Assembly (NCBI RefSeq): GCF_037024155.1
Contig: NZ_JAYKTS010000018.1
Coordinates: forward strand, 1-64,000
Source of the DNA: Bacillus sp. 2205SS5-2
GTDB lineage: Bacteria > Bacillota > Bacilli > Bacillales > Bacillaceae_K
Direction: 5' to 3'
Length of the DNA: 64,000 bases
The notes under the pieces are model-generated. The model was not told the origin of the DNA. It did not search any database and saw only the letters and a program-made list of their open reading frames with translations. Shown here in pieces: positions 53,371 to 63,354 of the stretch. The number at the start of each line of letters is the position of its first letter. Positions within the stretch are counted from its first letter, which is position 1. Both the position numbers and the translations under genes were made by a program.

Positions 53371-54011
53371 AAAACATAAACACCATATTATTTGATTTAG
53401 ATGGAACGCTGATTGATACAAATGAATTAATCATCTCTTCGTTTCTTCATACGTTGAACTATTATTTTCCCAATGATTATCAACGAGAAGATGTGCTGAC
53501 ATTTATTGGACCACCGTTAGAGGAAAGTTTTGAAAAAGTGGCACCGGATCAGGTCGAAGAAATGGTCAAGCGGTACCGGGCGTATAACTTAGAGCATCAT
53601 GACAAGCTGGTGAAAGAATTCAGTGGTGTAAAGGAAACGGTTGTTGCTCTTCATGAATTGGGCTATAAATTGGCAATCGTATCGACGAAAATTCGCTCAG
53701 TAGTAATCAAGGGATTAGAACTTATGAATCTAAGACCGTATTTTGATGTGATTATTGCTTTAGACGATGTAACGAATGCAAAACCAGATCCAGAGCCTCT
53801 TTATAAGGCACTAGAAGCATTAGGATCACTCCCGGAGGAAGCTTGTATGATTGGTGATAATCATCATGATATATTAGCGGGCAAAAATGCGAACACCACA
53901 TCCATTGGTGTTGCATGGTCAGCAAAAGGGAGAGGCTACTTAGAAGACTATCACCCAGATTATATTTTAGAGGAAATGCCCGATTTATTAGATTTATTAG
54001 GGGTGAAGTGA
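53367..54011 (+). CDS. ppaX: Pyrophosphatase PpaX
   Basis: HAD-superfamily hydrolase that removes the pyrophosphate formed when HprK/P dephosphorylates P-Ser-HPr by phosphorolysis. 214 residues. Motif I FDLDGTLIDT, motif II IVSTK, motif III and IV KPDPEP ... MIGDNHHD. The linkage hprK-lgt-yvoD-ppaX is the classic setting. It overlaps the upstream gene by 4 bases. Confidence 0.95.
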   Translation: MKNINTILFDLDGTLIDTNELIISSFLHTLNYYFPNDYQREDVLTFIGPPLEESFEKVAPDQVEEMVKRYRAYNLEHHDKLVKEFSGVKETVVALHELGYKLAIVSTKIRSVVIKGLELMNLRPYFDVIIALDDVTNAKPDPEPLYKALEALGSLPEEACMIGDNHHDILAGKNANTTSIGVAWSAKGRGYLEDYHPDYILEEMPDLLDLLGVK

Positions 54012-54013
54012 GA

Positions 54014-54556
54014 ATGAGGCGTACCACGCGCTACGAAGTTCAGGGAGCTAATTCGCTCTGGCATGTGTATAAGACGGTACCGTTTATCAAGGTTGTAAAA
54101 AACTTTGCGGTCATTCAACTGGCGCGATACACCCCTTTTTTGGGGATGAAAAACTGGATGTATCGTACGTTTCTACACATGAAAATAGGGAAGCAAACCT
54201 CATTTGCCTTAATGGTGATGCTCGATGTCATGTTCCCAGAAAAAATTTCTGTCGGTCGAAACACGGTCATCGGCTATAATACCACTATCCTCGCGCATGA
54301 ATATTTAATCAAGGAATATCGTTTGGGTGAAGTGGACATTGGCAGTGAGGTTATGATTGGAGCCAATTGCACAATATTGCCGGGTGTGAAAATAGGAGAT
54401 GGAGCGATTGTCTCTGCGGGTACGCTGGTGCATCAAGATGTTCCTGAGGGTTCGTTTGTCGGAGGGAACCCGATGAAAATCATTTATAGCAAAGAGGAGT
54501 TAAAAGAACGTTGGAAAGATGATCGCATTTATGGAGAAATGAATAGTATTTCGTGA
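54014..54556 (+). CDS. yvoF: Left-handed beta-helix acyltransferase (YvoF)
   Basis: 180 residues, O-acetyltransferase of the hexapeptide-repeat type. Hexapeptide units are visible at about 75-165 (ISVGRNTVIGYNTTILAHEY, VDIGSEVMIGANCTILPGVK, IGDGAIVSAGTLVHQDVPEG). The start MRRTTRYEVQGANSLWHVYK at 54014 has AGGGGTG 7 bases upstream. It follows ppaX by 2 bp. Acceptor unknown; cell-wall polymers are a plausible guess only. Confidence 0.92.
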   Translation: MRRTTRYEVQGANSLWHVYKTVPFIKVVKNFAVIQLARYTPFLGMKNWMYRTFLHMKIGKQTSFALMVMLDVMFPEKISVGRNTVIGYNTTILAHEYLIKEYRLGEVDIGSEVMIGANCTILPGVKIGDGAIVSAGTLVHQDVPEGSFVGGNPMKIIYSKEELKERWKDDRIYGEMNSIS

Positions 54557-54557
54557 A

Positions 54558-54587
54558 GTCTGCTACCATTGGGTGCAGGCTTTTTTT
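54558..54587 (+). terminator. Terminator after yvoF
   Basis: GTCTGCTACC / GGTGCAGGC with one bulge and one G-U, loop ATTG, then seven T. Confidence 0.7.
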
Positions 54588-54589
54588 AA

Positions 54590-54745
54590 GTCTATTTTCG
54601 TAAAGTTTGTTGCTTTTCGTATCAGTTTATCATGATTGAATAGCTTTGTTTCGTGGCATCATTTCGTCTAATTTTGAGGGAAACAAACTGTGAAATGGAG
54701 GATTTAATCAAAAATCAGATGTAATAGCCACAATGCATACGATAA
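54590..54745. repeat. Intergenic repeat, about 156-bp copy
   Basis: TCTATTTTCGTAAAGTTTGT at the left, core ATAGCTTTGTTTCGTGGCAT then CATTTCGTCTAATTTTGAGG, then GGAGGATTTAATCAAAAATC and GCCACAATGCATACGATAA. The final AGCC is eroded. A further short left-end fragment (GGCAGTTTTGGCAAAGG) follows at 54754. Confidence 0.65.
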
Positions 54746-54873
54746 TTTTATTAGGCAGTTTTGGCAAAGGAACAAACTAGGGAAATAAATCCTTCATATT
54801 ATCTTCCATAGAACTTTTGCCACCTTCCTATTTGTAAATAAATGAAGCTGTCTGTATGTGTTGAATGATGTCC

Positions 54874-54926
54874 AGTTAACAGTTGACGTAAGGTAAAATG
54901 CACGTTAAACTACAGTTAACTTTAAC
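54874..54926 (+). promoter_or_regulatory. Repeated GTTAAC-type half-sites upstream of hisZ
   Basis: AGTTAAC at 54874 and 54914, AGTTGAC at 54881, GTTAAAC at 54904 and a TTTAAC at 54921. Two pairs are 40 bp apart. There is no T-box leader, so a repressor acting here is plausible; the regulator is not identified. Confidence 0.4.
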
Positions 54927-55075
54927 TTGGTAGTATATTAGCGAGATAAAGTAATTTGATAATTTAATATTACTTGATACATCCATCAAAGGGATTCTTC
55001 ATCAGCAAGGATCGATTATTTAATTCATGTTAGGTATTAAAACACCGGTTTGAATGGGATGAAAGGAGACGAAAG

Positions 55076-56257
55076 ATGACAAAAATATTTATGTTTGAAA
55101 AACCACTTGGAATGAGAGACACCTTTCCAATTACATATAAAAAAATAAAAATGATCAAAGAAGAGATGGAGAAAGAATGGACTTTATGGGGATATTCCTT
55201 TTTAGAAACCCCTGCCTTGGAGTATTACAATACAGTTGGGATGGCCTCGGCGATACAAGAAGAACAGTTATTTAAACTATTAGATCAAGAGGGAAACACC
55301 CTCGTATTACGTCCAGATATGACAGCCCCGATCGCAAGAGTGGCTGCATCTAAGCTCTTAAGTACGCGTAATCCCCTCCGACTTGCCTATCATTCAAAGG
55401 TGTATCGAGCGCAGCAAAGAGAAGGTGGGAAAGCAGCAGAATTTGAGCAATTAGGAATTGAATGCATTGGTGATGGAACAATCAGCGCGGATGCGGAAGT
55501 AATCGCTCTTATGATTTCTTCCTTGAATGGCCTGCAATTAGACTCGTTTATAGTATCGATTGGGCATATTGGTTTTGTTCAATCTCTTTTGAATGAAGTG
55601 TTGGGAAATGACTCGCAGGTACACGAGTTGCAACGTTTTCTTTTTGATAAAAACTATGTAGGGTTCGAAACATACGTCCAGTCATTATCGCTCTCATCCC
55701 TAGATAAGCATCGACTTTCCAAACTTTTATCCCTTACTGGTAAAAATGATTGCTTACAAATAGCTTATGATCTAGTTTGTTCAGAAGAAGCCAGAAACGC
55801 ATTAGATGAATTATCCTTGTTATGGGAGCAGTTAGACGAATATGGTGTGGCAACCTCAATAAAAATTGATCTTGGTCAAGTTAGCCATATGAGCTATTAT
55901 ACAGGTCTAGTGTTTGAGGTATCTGCCAATTCTGTCGGTTTTCCGATTGGAAATGGAGGGCGTTATGATCATTTACTCACTAAATTCGGAAAAACGGTTG
56001 CAGCAACAGGTTTTGCGATCTCAATGAACTATCTTCTGCAAGCACTTGAAGGAACGATCCAACCTGTAAACGAATGTGAGCTTGTTCTGTTTCAAGAGGG
56101 ATGGAGAAAGGAAGCCCTTCAATTCGTTCGCGAAAAACGGGCAATAGGTGTGAATGTGGTCATGCAGGATATGAACGGGGTAGAGGATGTTGGGAAATTT
56201 ATAACATCCTATCAACAAGTGTATTTTTTAAACGGAGAGGGTAGTAATAGATGCTAA
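55076..56257 (+). CDS. hisZ: HisZ, ATP phosphoribosyltransferase regulatory subunit
   Basis: Histidyl-tRNA-synthetase-like protein that forms a complex with short HisG and confers activity and histidine feedback. 393 residues. HisRS-like motifs: [47 protein letters not shown], and [11 protein letters not shown]; anticodon-binding domain missing. AAAGGAG precedes the ATG. First gene of the his operon; its end overlaps hisG by 7 bases. Confidence 0.95.
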   Translation: MTKIFMFEKPLGMRDTFPITYKKIKMIKEEMEKEWTLWGYSFLETPALEYYNTVGMASAIQEEQLFKLLDQEGNTLVLRPDMTAPIARVAASKLLSTRNPLRLAYHSKVYRAQQREGGKAAEFEQLGIECIGDGTISADAEVIALMISSLNGLQLDSFIVSIGHIGFVQSLLNEVLGNDSQVHELQRFLFDKNYVGFETYVQSLSLSSLDKHRLSKLLSLTGKNDCLQIAYDLVCSEEARNALDELSLLWEQLDEYGVATSIKIDLGQVSHMSYYTGLVFEVSANSVGFPIGNGGRYDHLLTKFGKTVAATGFAISMNYLLQALEGTIQPVNECELVLFQEGWRKEALQFVREKRAIGVNVVMQDMNGVEDVGKFITSYQQVYFLNGEGSNRC

Positions 56258-56892
56258 CCATTGCCATGCCAAAGGGAAGAATTTTTAATGAAGCAGTCAA
56301 ATTACTCGACTTAGCGGGATACAAGCTTCCACCCGCATTCGAGGATTCACGAAAGTTGATTATAGATGTAGATGAAGAAAATCTACAGTTTATCTTAGCA
56401 AAACCTATGGATGTTCCTACCTATGTAGAATATGGTGTGGCTGATCTTGGGGTTGCAGGAAAAGATGTGCTCTTAGAAGAAGAACGAAATGTATATGAGT
56501 TACTCGATTTGCATATAAGTGAATGCTATCTAGCGGTTGCGGGACTTCCAGACACGATTATGAATGAAGTTGCGCCAAAAATAGCGACGAAATATCCGAA
56601 TGTAGCTTCCTCATTTTTTCGTGAACAAGGAGAACAAGTGGAAGTAATTAAACTAAATGGCTCCATTGAGCTCGCTCCGCTTATTGGGTTAGCTGACCGA
56701 ATAGTGGATATCGTATCAAGCGGACAAACACTCCAAGCAAATGGATTAATTGAATATGAAAAAATCGCCCATATAACTTCTAGACTCATTGTAAACACCG
56801 TTAGCTATCGCACCAAATCTGCGCAAATATCCGCTTTGGTACAACGATTATGTAATGTCATTGGAGAAACGGGGGGAGGGCATGAGGATTGA
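56251..56892 (+). CDS. hisG: HisG, ATP phosphoribosyltransferase (short form)
   Basis: First enzyme of histidine biosynthesis (ATP + PRPP to phosphoribosyl-ATP). 213 residues, the short form lacking the regulatory domain and so needing His[21 protein letters not shown] at the start, [16 protein letters not shown], and the PRPP loop [14 protein letters not shown]. It overlaps hisZ upstream and hisD downstream. Confidence 0.97.
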   Translation: MLTIAMPKGRIFNEAVKLLDLAGYKLPPAFEDSRKLIIDVDEENLQFILAKPMDVPTYVEYGVADLGVAGKDVLLEEERNVYELLDLHISECYLAVAGLPDTIMNEVAPKIATKYPNVASSFFREQGEQVEVIKLNGSIELAPLIGLADRIVDIVSSGQTLQANGLIEYEKIAHITSRLIVNTVSYRTKSAQISALVQRLCNVIGETGGGHED

Positions 56893-58150
56893 AAAAGCAA
56901 CGATAACAGCATCGCTGAAACGTTCAGTTGAAAGTGGAACCGCTCAGCAACAACAAGAGGTTAATAGAATCATAGACAAAGTAAAAGTCGCTGGAGATGC
57001 AGCGCTTTATTCCTTTACAGAAAAATTTGATTCGGTCCAATTAGCAGAATTTCGTGTAACCGAAGCGGAGATTGAACGAGCATTTAGGTCGCTGGATTCT
57101 GACATGATTAACATCCTAGAAGAGGCGGCTCAAAATATATACAATTTTCACGAAAAACAAACCTCACAATCGTGGTTTACAACAGATGACGAAGGCACGT
57201 TGCTCGGTCAAAAAGTGACCCCGCTCGATTCAGTAGGTGTCTATGTGCCAGGGGGGACAGCTGCTTACCCTTCTTCTGTTTTGATGAATGTGATGCCGGC
57301 AAAAGTAGCCAAAGTCGAGCGGATTGTGATGGTTTCACCACCTAAGAAAGATGGCAACATTCCAGCCGGTGTTTTAGCAGCAGCCAAGATTGCGGGTGTT
57401 CATGAAATTTATAAGCTAGGTGGCGCCCATGCGATTGCGGCATTAGCCTATGGAACCGAGTCCATTCAACCGGTTGATAAAATTGTTGGACCGGGAAATA
57501 TCTATGTTGCGTTAGCGAAAAAATCCGTTTTTGGGATGGTGGATATCGATATGATTGCCGGTCCCAGTGAAATCGTGGTAGTAGCGGATGAAAGCGGTGA
57601 GGCGGCTCAGATTGCGGCTGACTTACTCTCACAAGCGGAGCATGATGAACGAGCCAGTGCAATTTTGGTAACTTCTTCTGAAAGTCTGGCTGAAAATGTG
57701 AAAACGGAATTAGAAAAACAACTCGCCACGCTTCCCCGGAAAGAAATTGCCGAAAAAGCGTTAGAGCACCATGGACGGATTTATGTGACGAGAGATAGTA
57801 TTGAGAGCATTCAAATTGTGAATAAACTAGCACCAGAGCATGTTGAAGTGATAACGAAAAATGCCTTCGAAACGGCCATGCAAATTCGTCATGCTGGAGC
57901 AATTTTTATCGGGCCCTACAGTTCAGAACCAATTGGCGATTATTTCGCTGGTCCCAATCACGTTCTTCCGACAAACGGGACAGCCCGCTTTTCTAGTCCT
58001 CTTTCAGTGGATGATTTTGTGAAAAAATCAAGCATTATTCAATATAGTGAAGCAGCTCTGAAACAAAACGGTAAAAAAATCGCCTCATTTGCGCGCTTAG
58101 AAGGACTAGAAGCACATGCTAGAGCAGTGGAAATCAGAAATTTGAAATAG
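56882..58150 (+). CDS. hisD: HisD, histidinol dehydrogenase
   Basis: Zinc enzyme that performs the last two oxidations to histidine. 422 residues. [62 protein letters not shown], and the metal site SQAEHDE and GPNHVLPT are intact. The ATG at 56882 lies behind a G-rich site and overlaps hisG by 11 bases; upstream in-frame codons (from 56855) lie inside hisG. Confidence 0.97.
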   Translation: MRIEKATITASLKRSVESGTAQQQQEVNRIIDKVKVAGDAALYSFTEKFDSVQLAEFRVTEAEIERAFRSLDSDMINILEEAAQNIYNFHEKQTSQSWFTTDDEGTLLGQKVTPLDSVGVYVPGGTAAYPSSVLMNVMPAKVAKVERIVMVSPPKKDGNIPAGVLAAAKIAGVHEIYKLGGAHAIAALAYGTESIQPVDKIVGPGNIYVALAKKSVFGMVDIDMIAGPSEIVVVADESGEAAQIAADLLSQAEHDERASAILVTSSESLAENVKTELEKQLATLPRKEIAEKALEHHGRIYVTRDSIESIQIVNKLAPEHVEVITKNAFETAMQIRHAGAIFIGPYSSEPIGDYFAGPNHVLPTNGTARFSSPLSVDDFVKKSSIIQYSEAALKQNGKKIASFARLEGLEAHARAVEIRNLK

Positions 58151-58158
58151 GGGGACAT

Positions 58159-58761
58159 ATGATGGAAGGGATAGTTGAAAGGAACGCAACGATTAACCGA
58201 CAAACTTTTGAAACGAATATATCTCTAGGATTTGCGGTTGATGGAGAAGGGAAGGCCGAAATAAATACGAATGTCCCTTTTATGACTCATATGTTGGAGC
58301 TATTCACAAAGCACGGTCACTTTAACTTGACCCTGAATGCCCAAGGAGATACCGATGTGGATGATCATCATACTACGGAGGATATTGGAATTTGCCTTGG
58401 ACAAGCCCTAAAAGAAGCCTTAGGATCTAAAAAGGGAATTAAGCGCTATGGGAGTGCCTTTGTCCCGATGGATGAGGCACTAGCACAAGTGGTGGTAGAT
58501 GTAAGCAATCGTCCCCATTTAGAAATGAGAGCATCTTTTCCAAGCCAAAAGTTGGGTACGTTTGATACCGAGTTAGTTCATGAATTTCTATGGAAACTTG
58601 CACTTGAAGCGCGCATGAACTTGCATGTGATTGTCCACTACGGTCAAAATACGCATCATATCATCGAAGCCATCTTCAAAGCAATTGCCCGAGCGTTAGA
58701 TGAGGCGACGACGATTGATCCAAGAGTAACAGGGATTCCCTCGACGAAAGGGATATTATAA
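58159..58761 (+). CDS. hisB: HisB, imidazoleglycerol-phosphate dehydratase
   Basis: Manganese enzyme converting IGP to imidazole-acetol phosphate. 200 residues, the monofunctional form without a phosphatase domain. Metal motifs DDHHTTEDIG and HHIIEA are present; FMTHMLELFTKHGHFNL is conserved. The ATG at 58159 or 58162 is preceded by GGGGG. Directly followed by hisH. Confidence 0.97.
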   Translation: MMEGIVERNATINRQTFETNISLGFAVDGEGKAEINTNVPFMTHMLELFTKHGHFNLTLNAQGDTDVDDHHTTEDIGICLGQALKEALGSKKGIKRYGSAFVPMDEALAQVVVDVSNRPHLEMRASFPSQKLGTFDTELVHEFLWKLALEARMNLHVIVHYGQNTHHIIEAIFKAIARALDEATTIDPRVTGIPSTKGIL

Positions 58762-59385
58762 ATGATTGGGATTATTGACTATGGAATGGGAAATCTTTTT
58801 TCGGTCAGCAAAGCTTTGCACCGCTTGAATATTCCTTATTTTCTTTCTGAATCAGTAGAGGAATTACAGCAAGCAGATGGACTTATATTACCAGGTGTCG
58901 GCAGCTTTAAAGATGCGATGAAGTTATTGCAAGAAAAGAAAATAGATCGTTTGCTAAAAAACTACTCTGCTTCTGGGAAACCCGTTTTAGGGATTTGTCT
59001 TGGGATGCAACTTTTATATGAAGAAAGTGAGGAGAATGGACATACAACGGGTCTTTCTCTTTTAAAAGGAAAAGTAAGGCACATTCCTAAGGGGGAGGTA
59101 AAGGTTCCTCATATGGGGTGGAACCTTCTTCGCTATAATGGTTTTTCCCCACTCATAAACAAGTTACCACAACAGCATGTGTATTTTGTTCACTCGTATT
59201 ATGTAACGGAATTTGCTCCCAAAGAACTTCTGGCTTCTTGCAGCTATCATGTAGAAATTCCTGCAATCGTAGGAAAAGAAAATATTATCGGGATGCAATT
59301 TCATCCGGAGAAAAGTGGGTCTCTCGGCATGAGATTATTGCAAAACTTTACGGAACTGGTCCAGAAAGGAATTGTGATCGCATGA
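58762..59385 (+). CDS. hisH: HisH, glutamine amidotransferase subunit of IGP synthase
   Basis: Supplies ammonia from glutamine to HisF. 207 residues. Class I amidotransferase triad: Cys in [11 protein letters not shown], His and Glu in MQFHPEKSG. Start [20 protein letters not shown]. No gap to hisB and a 4-base overlap with hisA (ATGA). Confidence 0.97.
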   Translation: MIGIIDYGMGNLFSVSKALHRLNIPYFLSESVEELQQADGLILPGVGSFKDAMKLLQEKKIDRLLKNYSASGKPVLGICLGMQLLYEESEENGHTTGLSLLKGKVRHIPKGEVKVPHMGWNLLRYNGFSPLINKLPQQHVYFVHSYYVTEFAPKELLASCSYHVEIPAIVGKENIIGMQFHPEKSGSLGMRLLQNFTELVQKGIVIA

Positions 59386-60104
59386 GTTTGACGATCTATC
59401 CAGCTATTGACATGCTTGGTGGCAAATGTGTTCGCCTTCAGCAGGGGGATTACCAAAAAGAAACGATTTACGGCGATATTTTAGAGAGAGCAGAGCACTT
59501 TGTGAAAAACGGAGCTCAGTGGATACATATGGTTGACCTGGACGGTGCAAAAGATGGCGACACCATTCATCGCGATTTTGTTTGCCAGGTGGCGAATACG
59601 TTAAACGTTTCCGTTCAAGTAGGAGGGGGAATTCGTTCAGAGGCCGACCTTCGCTACTACTTAGATAATGGTGTGAAGCGTGTGATTATCGGTAGCCTAG
59701 CTGTATCGCATCGATCGTTAGTGAAAGAATGGTTAGTCAATTACGGAGATCAAATTGTCATCGGTCTGGATGCGAAAGATGGCTATGTGGCTACCCAAGG
59801 TTGGCAAGAGACCTCTGAGCTAACGGCGATTGATTTAGCCCAGGAGTTAGTAGAAGCAGGGGCGGAAACGTTTATTTTTACAGACATTGCAACAGACGGG
59901 ATGCTTTCAGGGCCAAATATTGAGGCAGTAGCAAAGCTTGGTGAAGTAACCGGGAAACAGGTCATTGCTTCAGGCGGAGTAAGTTCACTAGCCGATCTCA
60001 AGGAATTGGGGATGAAGTCAAACATACAAGGGGCTATTGTGGGAAAAGCACTCTATGAGAAGCGATTTTCTTTGCGAGATGCCATCGAGGTCACTACATG
60101 CTAA
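59382..60104 (+). CDS. hisA: HisA, ProFAR isomerase
   Basis: TIM-barrel isomerase of the fourth step. 240 residues. [19 protein letters not shown] at the start (catalytic Asp), VQVGGGIR phosphate loop, and [14 protein letters not shown] (second Asp). The frame is open further upstream into hisH, but the ATG at 59382 is the family start. It overlaps hisF by 7 bases. Confidence 0.97.
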   Translation: MSLTIYPAIDMLGGKCVRLQQGDYQKETIYGDILERAEHFVKNGAQWIHMVDLDGAKDGDTIHRDFVCQVANTLNVSVQVGGGIRSEADLRYYLDNGVKRVIIGSLAVSHRSLVKEWLVNYGDQIVIGLDAKDGYVATQGWQETSELTAIDLAQELVEAGAETFIFTDIATDGMLSGPNIEAVAKLGEVTGKQVIASGGVSSLADLKELGMKSNIQGAIVGKALYEKRFSLRDAIEVTTC

Positions 60105-60853
60105 CAAAACGAATTATTCCATGTTTAGACGTTAAAGAGGGAAGGGTCGTAAAAGGCATTCAATTTGTCGAGCTACGCGATGCAGGGGATCCTGTTGAGT
60201 TAGCGAAAATTTACGATAAACAAGGAGCAGACGAACTAGTCTTCTTAGATATATCTGCTACACATGAAGGCAGAAAAACGATGGTTAATGTGGTGAAAGC
60301 TGTTGCCTCAGAACTCGCCATCCCTTTTACCGTTGGTGGAGGTATTCATTCAGTAAGTGATATGAAAGAAATTCTTCGTTCAGGTGCAGATAAGGTGTCC
60401 TTAAATACAGCCGCAGTTTTAAGGCCGGAGTTAATTACTGAGGGAGCCAGGTATTTTGGTTCTCAATGCATCGTCGTTGCGATTGATGCCAAGCAAGACG
60501 ACAAGCTTGGCTGGCGTGTACACACACATGGGGGTCGCACACCAACGGACTATTCAGCTGTCGAATGGGCAAGGGAAGCTGTTAATCGTGGAGCGGGAGA
60601 AATCTTACTAACCAGCATGGATACCGACGGCGGAAAAAATGGATATAATCTCGCATTGACAAAAGCCATCAGTGAAGCGGTCTCGGTTCCAGTCATTGCT
60701 TCTGGAGGAGCGGGAAGTGCAGCTGATTTTTTCCACGCCTTTACCAGTGGCAAGGCAGACGCAGCCTTAGCAGCCTCCATTTTCCACTATGAAGAAACGA
60801 GTGTTCAAGAGGTGAAGCGTTTTTTGAAAACAAAAGGAGTTGTTGTACGATGA
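60098..60853 (+). CDS. hisF: HisF, cyclase subunit of IGP synthase
   Basis: TIM-barrel cyclase that uses ammonia from HisH to form IGP and AICAR. 251 residues. [42 protein letters not shown] and [13 protein letters not shown] are all conserved, with catalytic Asp near residues 11 and 130. Overlaps hisA and hisI by a few bases. Confidence 0.98.
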   Translation: MLTKRIIPCLDVKEGRVVKGIQFVELRDAGDPVELAKIYDKQGADELVFLDISATHEGRKTMVNVVKAVASELAIPFTVGGGIHSVSDMKEILRSGADKVSLNTAAVLRPELITEGARYFGSQCIVVAIDAKQDDKLGWRVHTHGGRTPTDYSAVEWAREAVNRGAGEILLTSMDTDGGKNGYNLALTKAISEAVSVPVIASGGAGSAADFFHAFTSGKADAALAASIFHYEETSVQEVKRFLKTKGVVVR

Positions 60854-61497
60854 AAATAGATTCAGATTTTGTGAAGGACATCGTCTTTGATGAAAAAGGA
60901 CTTGTCCCGGCGATTGTGCAGGATGCTAAAACCAAAGAGGTACTTACCCTGGCATATATGTCGAAGGAGTCATTGCGGAGGTCTATTGATTCCGGTGAAA
61001 CTTGGTTCTATAGTAGATCAAGAGCCGAGCTTTGGCATAAAGGAGCTAGTAGCGGAAACACACAATCCATTGTCGAGCTTCGCTTTGATTGTGATAAGGA
61101 TGCGATTTTAGCCTTAGTAAAACCAGAAGGACCAGCTTGCCATACAGGCGAAGTCAGTTGTTTTACTCCCTCCTTTTATCAGAGAGATGAGTGCGAGGGA
61201 GAACAGCCGGAAGAAAACAACATTTTAGAGACGCTGCAACAGCTTATTTCAGAGCGAGAGCAAAACATGCCTGCAGGAGCCTATACAACGTATTTATTTT
61301 CAGAAGGACTTGATAAGATTTTGAAAAAAGTCGGCGAAGAGAGTGCAGAAGTCATTATTGCGGCAAAGAATCGAGATAAGGAAGAATTAACATGGGAGAC
61401 AGCCGATCTCCTCTATCACCTTCTAGTCCTACTTCAAGAGCAAAAATTACCGTTTCAAGACGTGCTGAATGTATTAGCAGAACGTCAGAAGAAATAA
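60850..61497 (+). CDS. hisI: HisI(E), phosphoribosyl-AMP cyclohydrolase/ATP pyrophosphatase
   Basis: Bifunctional enzyme of steps two and three. 215 residues. N-terminal HisI domain with [38 protein letters not shown] and zinc ligands in RFDCDKDA and [11 protein letters not shown]-terminal HisE domain with [20 protein letters not shown] then [10 protein letters not shown]. Last gene of the his operon; hisC is not here, as in B. subtilis. A terminator follows. Confidence 0.97.
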   Translation: MKIDSDFVKDIVFDEKGLVPAIVQDAKTKEVLTLAYMSKESLRRSIDSGETWFYSRSRAELWHKGASSGNTQSIVELRFDCDKDAILALVKPEGPACHTGEVSCFTPSFYQRDECEGEQPEENNILETLQQLISEREQNMPAGAYTTYLFSEGLDKILKKVGEESAEVIIAAKNRDKEELTWETADLLYHLLVLLQEQKLPFQDVLNVLAERQKK

Positions 61498-61503
61498 AAT
61501 GGC

Positions 61504-61530
61504 GAATCGCATACATGCGGTTCTTTTTTT
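61504..61530 (+). terminator. Terminator after the his operon
   Basis: GAATCGCA / TGCGGTTC (one G-U) with a 4-base loop and seven T. Confidence 0.75.
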
Positions 61531-61532
61531 AC

Positions 61533-61615
61533 GGCTAACTTCGTAAAATTTGTTGCTTTACGAACCAGATAATAACCTGTAAAAAGCGTTCTTTCGGGGC
61601 ATCTTTTCGTCTTTT
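61533..61615. repeat. Intergenic repeat, left-half fragment
   Basis: GGCTAACTTCGTAAAATTTG then TTGCTTTACGAACCAG ... TTTCGGGGCATCTTTTCGTC matches the canonical left half; the right half is absent. Confidence 0.55.
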
Positions 61616-61735
61616 GTTACTGAGCCCCTCTCTAGCTACCTTGAGGATTTCCAATAAATTTCTTCCAACAGATGTTTAGCAAACATACTAGATATGGTAT
61701 ACTACTGTAGTTAATAATACGTTCGGAGGAAATAC

Positions 61736-63250
61736 ATGAGAAAAGGCTTAAGAGCACAAAAAGAAAGAGGGAAACTAGTCTCTTTTGTTCCAACAGGAGA
61801 ATACTATTTTAATAAGGGAGTAAAGGCGTACCATCGTCAAGAGCTCCAAAAGTCATCAAAATATTTAGAGCGGGCCTTTCAACTAGAGCCACTTGAACCA
61901 ATGATTGCATGCCAATTAGCCATCGTGAAAACAGAACTTGGCGATTACCAACAGTCAAACGAACTTCTTCACGTCATTGTAGAAGAACTGGATCCTCATA
62001 TGACTGAATGTCATTATTTTTTATCGAATAATTATGCTCATTTAGGTTTGTTTAAGGAAGCATATACGCATGTGACCCAATACTTAGAGCATGATAAAAT
62101 CGGTGAATTTAATGAAGATGCCGAAGATTTATTAGATTTACTAGAACTCGATTCAGATGAGTCGTTAGAGACACTTTATGAACAAGACGAGCTAATCTCA
62201 AAGCAAGATGAAGCAAGAAAGCTTTTAGAATCAGGAAATTTCCAAAAAGCTATAGCGCTTTTAGAAGAAGTCATTGAAGAGTTTCCAGAGTTTTGGTCCG
62301 CTTACAATAACCTAGCTTTAGCACATTTTTATTTAGGGGAATTGGAAAAAGCAAAAGAAATCCTGGAAAAAGTGTTAGAGGAAAACCCAGGAAATTTACA
62401 TGCTCTTTGCAACCTAGCAGTGTTTCATTTCTATCAACAAGAGCAAACAAAATTGACTGAGATTGTTAAAGGTCTTGAGAAGGTTCGTCCAATTGCTTTT
62501 GAGCATCGCTTCAAATTGGGGGCAACGTTTGCATTAATCGGAAAATTCGAGTTAGCCTATCAATGGTTAAAAAATTTACAAAAGCAAGGCTATGATACAG
62601 AAACCGGCTTTTACTACTGGTTGGCAAAAGCAGCGTACTTTACCGGTCATGAAGAATCTGCTCGAAATGCATGGAAAAAAGTGTTGCTTGAAAGTCCGGA
62701 AAAAGAAGGGGAAGAACCTTGGATCGACCAGAATGAAACGGTTGAAGGGTTTGAAAACCATATTCCTTCACTATTAAAAAAACTAAAAAGTAAACACCAA
62801 GAGGAGCGAATATTTGGCTTATTTTTACTGTCTGTAAGTGATAAGCAGAAGCAGATGTTATCTCACCCTAATTTCACTAATATATCAGAGTTCAACTTGT
62901 TAGAGAAATTGTATTTAGCAGAGATTCTTCAGAAAGAGAAATCTTCGGCTTTTGAACCCGATGCCCGTATTTGTAAACTGCAAGAAACAGCTCTTTATTT
63001 GTACAAATATTATCAACCGGTTGATCCTGTTTCATCGGGTTTATATTTATTATGGTTTACGATTGGGATAAATGGTTTGAATGGTGGAGAGTCGTTTACA
63101 AATGCCCGTGCTTTCGCTGCCGCAACAGAATATATTTGGCTTAAGCTTCGTTCGGAAGCAACAACTCAAAAAGAGGTTTCAGAAAAATACGGAATATCAC
63201 CTGCTACATTAGCTAAATATACTAAGATTGTTAATAAATACTTGATTTGA
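61736..63250 (+). CDS. TPR-repeat protein (YvcD-like)
   Basis: 504 residues, cytoplasmic. TPR-like helical repeats from about residue 18 to 330 (EYYFNKGVKAYHRQELQKSS, NFQKAIALLEEVIEEFPEFW, AYNNLALAHFYLGELEKAKE). The C-terminal segment SEKYGISPATLAKYTKIVNK resembles a helix-turn-helix. TPR proteins mediate protein contacts; no enzymatic motif is present. CGGAGG precedes the ATG. B. subtilis has the TPR gene yvcD at the same place before trxB. Confidence 0.87.
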   Translation: MRKGLRAQKERGKLVSFVPTGEYYFNKGVKAYHRQELQKSSKYLERAFQLEPLEPMIACQLAIVKTELGDYQQSNELLHVIVEELDPHMTECHYFLSNNYAHLGLFKEAYTHVTQYLEHDKIGEFNEDAEDLLDLLELDSDESLETLYEQDELISKQDEARKLLESGNFQKAIALLEEVIEEFPEFWSAYNNLALAHFYLGELEKAKEILEKVLEENPGNLHALCNLAVFHFYQQEQTKLTEIVKGLEKVRPIAFEHRFKLGATFALIGKFELAYQWLKNLQKQGYDTETGFYYWLAKAAYFTGHEESARNAWKKVLLESPEKEGEEPWIDQNETVEGFENHIPSLLKKLKSKHQEERIFGLFLLSVSDKQKQMLSHPNFTNISEFNLLEKLYLAEILQKEKSSAFEPDARICKLQETALYLYKYYQPVDPVSSGLYLLWFTIGINGLNGGESFTNARAFAAATEYIWLKLRSEATTQKEVSEKYGISPATLAKYTKIVNKYLI

Positions 63251-63283
63251 GCATATTCGTGGACGAATATGCTCGTTTTTTAT
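63249..63283 (+). terminator. Terminator before trxB
   Basis: Perfect 12-bp stem GAGCATATTCGT / ACGAATATGCTC with a 2-base apex (practical loop 4) and a T-run. It overlaps the upstream stop codon. Confidence 0.87.
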
Positions 63284-63354
63284 AGGATAAGAATAGATAG
63301 GAAATACTACTACTATAACGATACAAGGCTATCGAATTAGGACAAAAGGAGTGA

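Noticed and set aside
54557-55075. T-box riboswitch before hisZ
   Set aside because: No AGGGTGG-type antiterminator core and no terminator just before the gene were found.
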